Shown: positions 63,047 to 64,000 of the stretch, piece after piece | Position numbering within the stretch: position 1 is the first letter of the stretch | How the letters are laid out: each line of letters opens with the position of its first letter | NCBI RefSeq assembly: GCF_017573545.1 | Contig: NZ_JAGEOK010000001.1 | Coordinates: 62,001 to 126,000 of the forward strand | DNA: 64,000 bases | DNA from: Actinomadura nitritigenes | Lineage (GTDB): Bacteria > Actinomycetota > Actinomycetes > Streptosporangiales > Streptosporangiaceae | Direction: 5' to 3' | Notes under the pieces: model-generated | What the model was told of the DNA's origin: nothing | What the model saw: the letters and a program-made list of their open reading frames with translations, nothing else | Databases searched by the model: none | Translations under genes and position numbers: made by a program

Positions 63047-64000
63047 AGCGCAGGAACGCTGCGGCGACTCCGGCGTCCACGGGGATGTGCAGTCCGGTGG
63101 TGTGGGTCAGGTCCCCGCCGGTGAGGGCGAAGACGGCGGCCGCGACGTGCTCGGGCAGCACCTCGCGCTTCAGCAGCGTCCGCTGGGCGTAGAACTCGCC
63201 GAGCTTCTCCTCCTCCACCCCGTAGACGGCGGCGCGCTTGGCGCCCCAGCCGCCGGCGAAGATGCCGGAGCCGCGGACGACGCCGTCGGGGTTGATCCCG
63301 TTCACCCGGATCCCGTGCCCGCCCAGCTCGGCGGCCAGGAGCCGGACCTGGTGCGCCTGGTCGGCCTTGGTCGCGCCGTAGGCGACGTTGTTCGGGCCGG
63401 CGAACACGGCGTTCTTGGAGGAGATGTAGACGATGTCGCCGCCCATCTCCTGCTCGATCATCACGCGGGCCGTCTCGCGGGAGACGAGGAACGAGCCGCG
63501 GGCCATGACGTCGTGCTGGAGGTCCCAGTCGGCGACGGTGGTGTCCAGCAGCGGCTTGGAGATCGACAGGCCGGCGTTGTTGACGACGAGGTCGACGCCG
63601 CCGAACGCCAGCACCGCGTCCCGGACCGCCGCGGCGATCTCGTCCTCGGAGGTGACGTCCGCGCCCACCGCGACGGCGACGTCCGCGGCCCGCAGCGCGC
63701 CCGCTCCGATCTCGGCCGCCACCTTCTCGGCGGCGCCGAGGTCGCGGTCCGCCACGACGACGCAGGCGCCCTCGGCGGCCAGGCGGCGGGCGGTCGCCGC
63801 GCCGATCCCGGAGCCGCCGCCGGTGACCAGCGCGACGCGGGTCGCGAGCGGCTTCGGCTTCGGCATCCGGCGGAGCTTCGCCTCCTCCAGCTCCCAGTAC
63901 TCGATGCGGAACTTCTCCGACTCGTCGATCGGCGCGTACGACGACAGCGCCTCCGCGCCGCGCATCACGTTGATCGCGTTGACGTAGAACTCGCCGGCGA
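63045..64000 (-). CDS. Rhamnulose-1-phosphate aldolase/L-lactaldehyde dehydrogenase, C-terminal SDR half (5' end beyond window)
   Basis: The frame is open through the window edge (EFYVNAINVMRGAEALS...), so the ATG at 63965-63968 is internal. After a linker (SYAPIDESEKFRIEYWELEEAKLRR) comes a complete short-chain dehydrogenase: TGGGSGIG cofactor motif, NNAG, catalytic YGATK and VNGINPDGVVRGSGIF. This is the C-terminal half of the bifunctional RhaEW/RhaD-type enzyme (about 680 residues), whose N-terminal class II aldolase splits L-rhamnulose 1-phosphate. It places L-rhamnose catabolism directly upstream of the rhamnosidases. An independent SDR is unlikely given the linker and the open frame. 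Confidence 0.88.
   Translation of the reverse strand, partial: AGEFYVNAINVMRGAEALSSYAPIDESEKFRIEYWELEEAKLRRMPKPKPLATRVALVTGGGSGIGAATARRLAAEGACVVVADRDLGAAEKVAAEIGAGALRAADVAVAVGADVTSEDEIAAAVRDAVLAFGGVDLVVNNAGLSISKPLLDTTVADWDLQHDVMARGSFLVSRETARVMIEQEMGGDIVYISSKNAVFAGPNNVAYGATKADQAHQVRLLAAELGGHGIRVNGINPDGVVRGSGIFAGGWGAKRAAVYGVEEEKLGEFYAQRTLLKREVLPEHVAAAVFALTGGDLTHTTGLHIPVDAGVAAAFLR

Noticed and set aside
63045..63968. A complete stand-alone short-chain dehydrogenase starting at 63968
   Set aside because: The frame continues to the window edge with conserved linker sequence, so this is the C-terminal half of a larger bifunctional enzyme.

Overview
The window is very GC-rich, densely coded DNA (no gene-free stretch exceeds about 200 bases) from a Gram-positive high-GC actinobacterium. 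Supporting signs are the imuB-dnaE2 mutasome pair, a CU044_5270-type sigma-factor partner, a DUF574-type methyltransferase, a DUF2293 protein, a lone tnpB element of the actinobacterial type, GTG/TTG starts and several leaderless promoters. The overall repertoire resembles Thermomonosporaceae/Streptosporangiales, such as Actinomadura. That placement is inference from gene families, not a search result.

Positions 1-26.5 kb hold ordinary and semi-accessory genes: truncated imuB and dnaE2 (error-prone translesion synthesis); a membrane Ser/Thr kinase with an outer beta-propeller; a divergent Ppx/GppA phosphatase and PH-like membrane protein; a compact ribose operon rbsR-rbsA-rbsCB-rbsK (13.68 down to 8.23 kb), whose permease and binding protein are fused and which has twin LacI-type operators; small hypothetical, DUF2293 and methyltransferase genes; an aldo/keto reductase and a histidine phosphatase; a GntR-controlled module of peptidase-like hydrolase, APC permease and acetamidase (17.7-22.0 kb); a quinone oxidoreductase; a PNPOx-family protein; a DinB-like protein; an ECF sigma factor with its CU044_5270 partner; and one unrecognised protein.

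Positions 26.5-64 kb are one huge minus-strand saccharolytic locus. It encodes eight predicted GH78 and two predicted GH106 alpha-L-rhamnosidases, a GH43-type enzyme with a lectin-like domain inserted in its propeller, an AraA/FucI-fold sugar isomerase and, at the window edge, the dehydrogenase half of a rhamnulose-phosphate aldolase/lactaldehyde dehydrogenase. All the hydrolases have export signals, some Tat and some Sec. Genes are often coupled by GTGA, ATGA or TGAATG junctions. The logic is outside the cell first: secreted enzymes strip L-rhamnose (and probably arabinose or galactose) from a rhamnose-rich polysaccharide or glycoside. Then inside the cell, isomerisation and aldol cleavage follow. 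No transporter, rhamnulokinase or regulator for this locus lies inside the window; they are probably beyond position 64000.

The locus has been damaged once. A GH127 (beta-L-arabinofuranosidase-like) gene is split by a lone tnpB element, and only its N-terminal Tat-bearing part and its C-terminal LamG tail remain. Strong GC hairpins separate convergent neighbours and divide the rhamnosidase locus into sub-operons.
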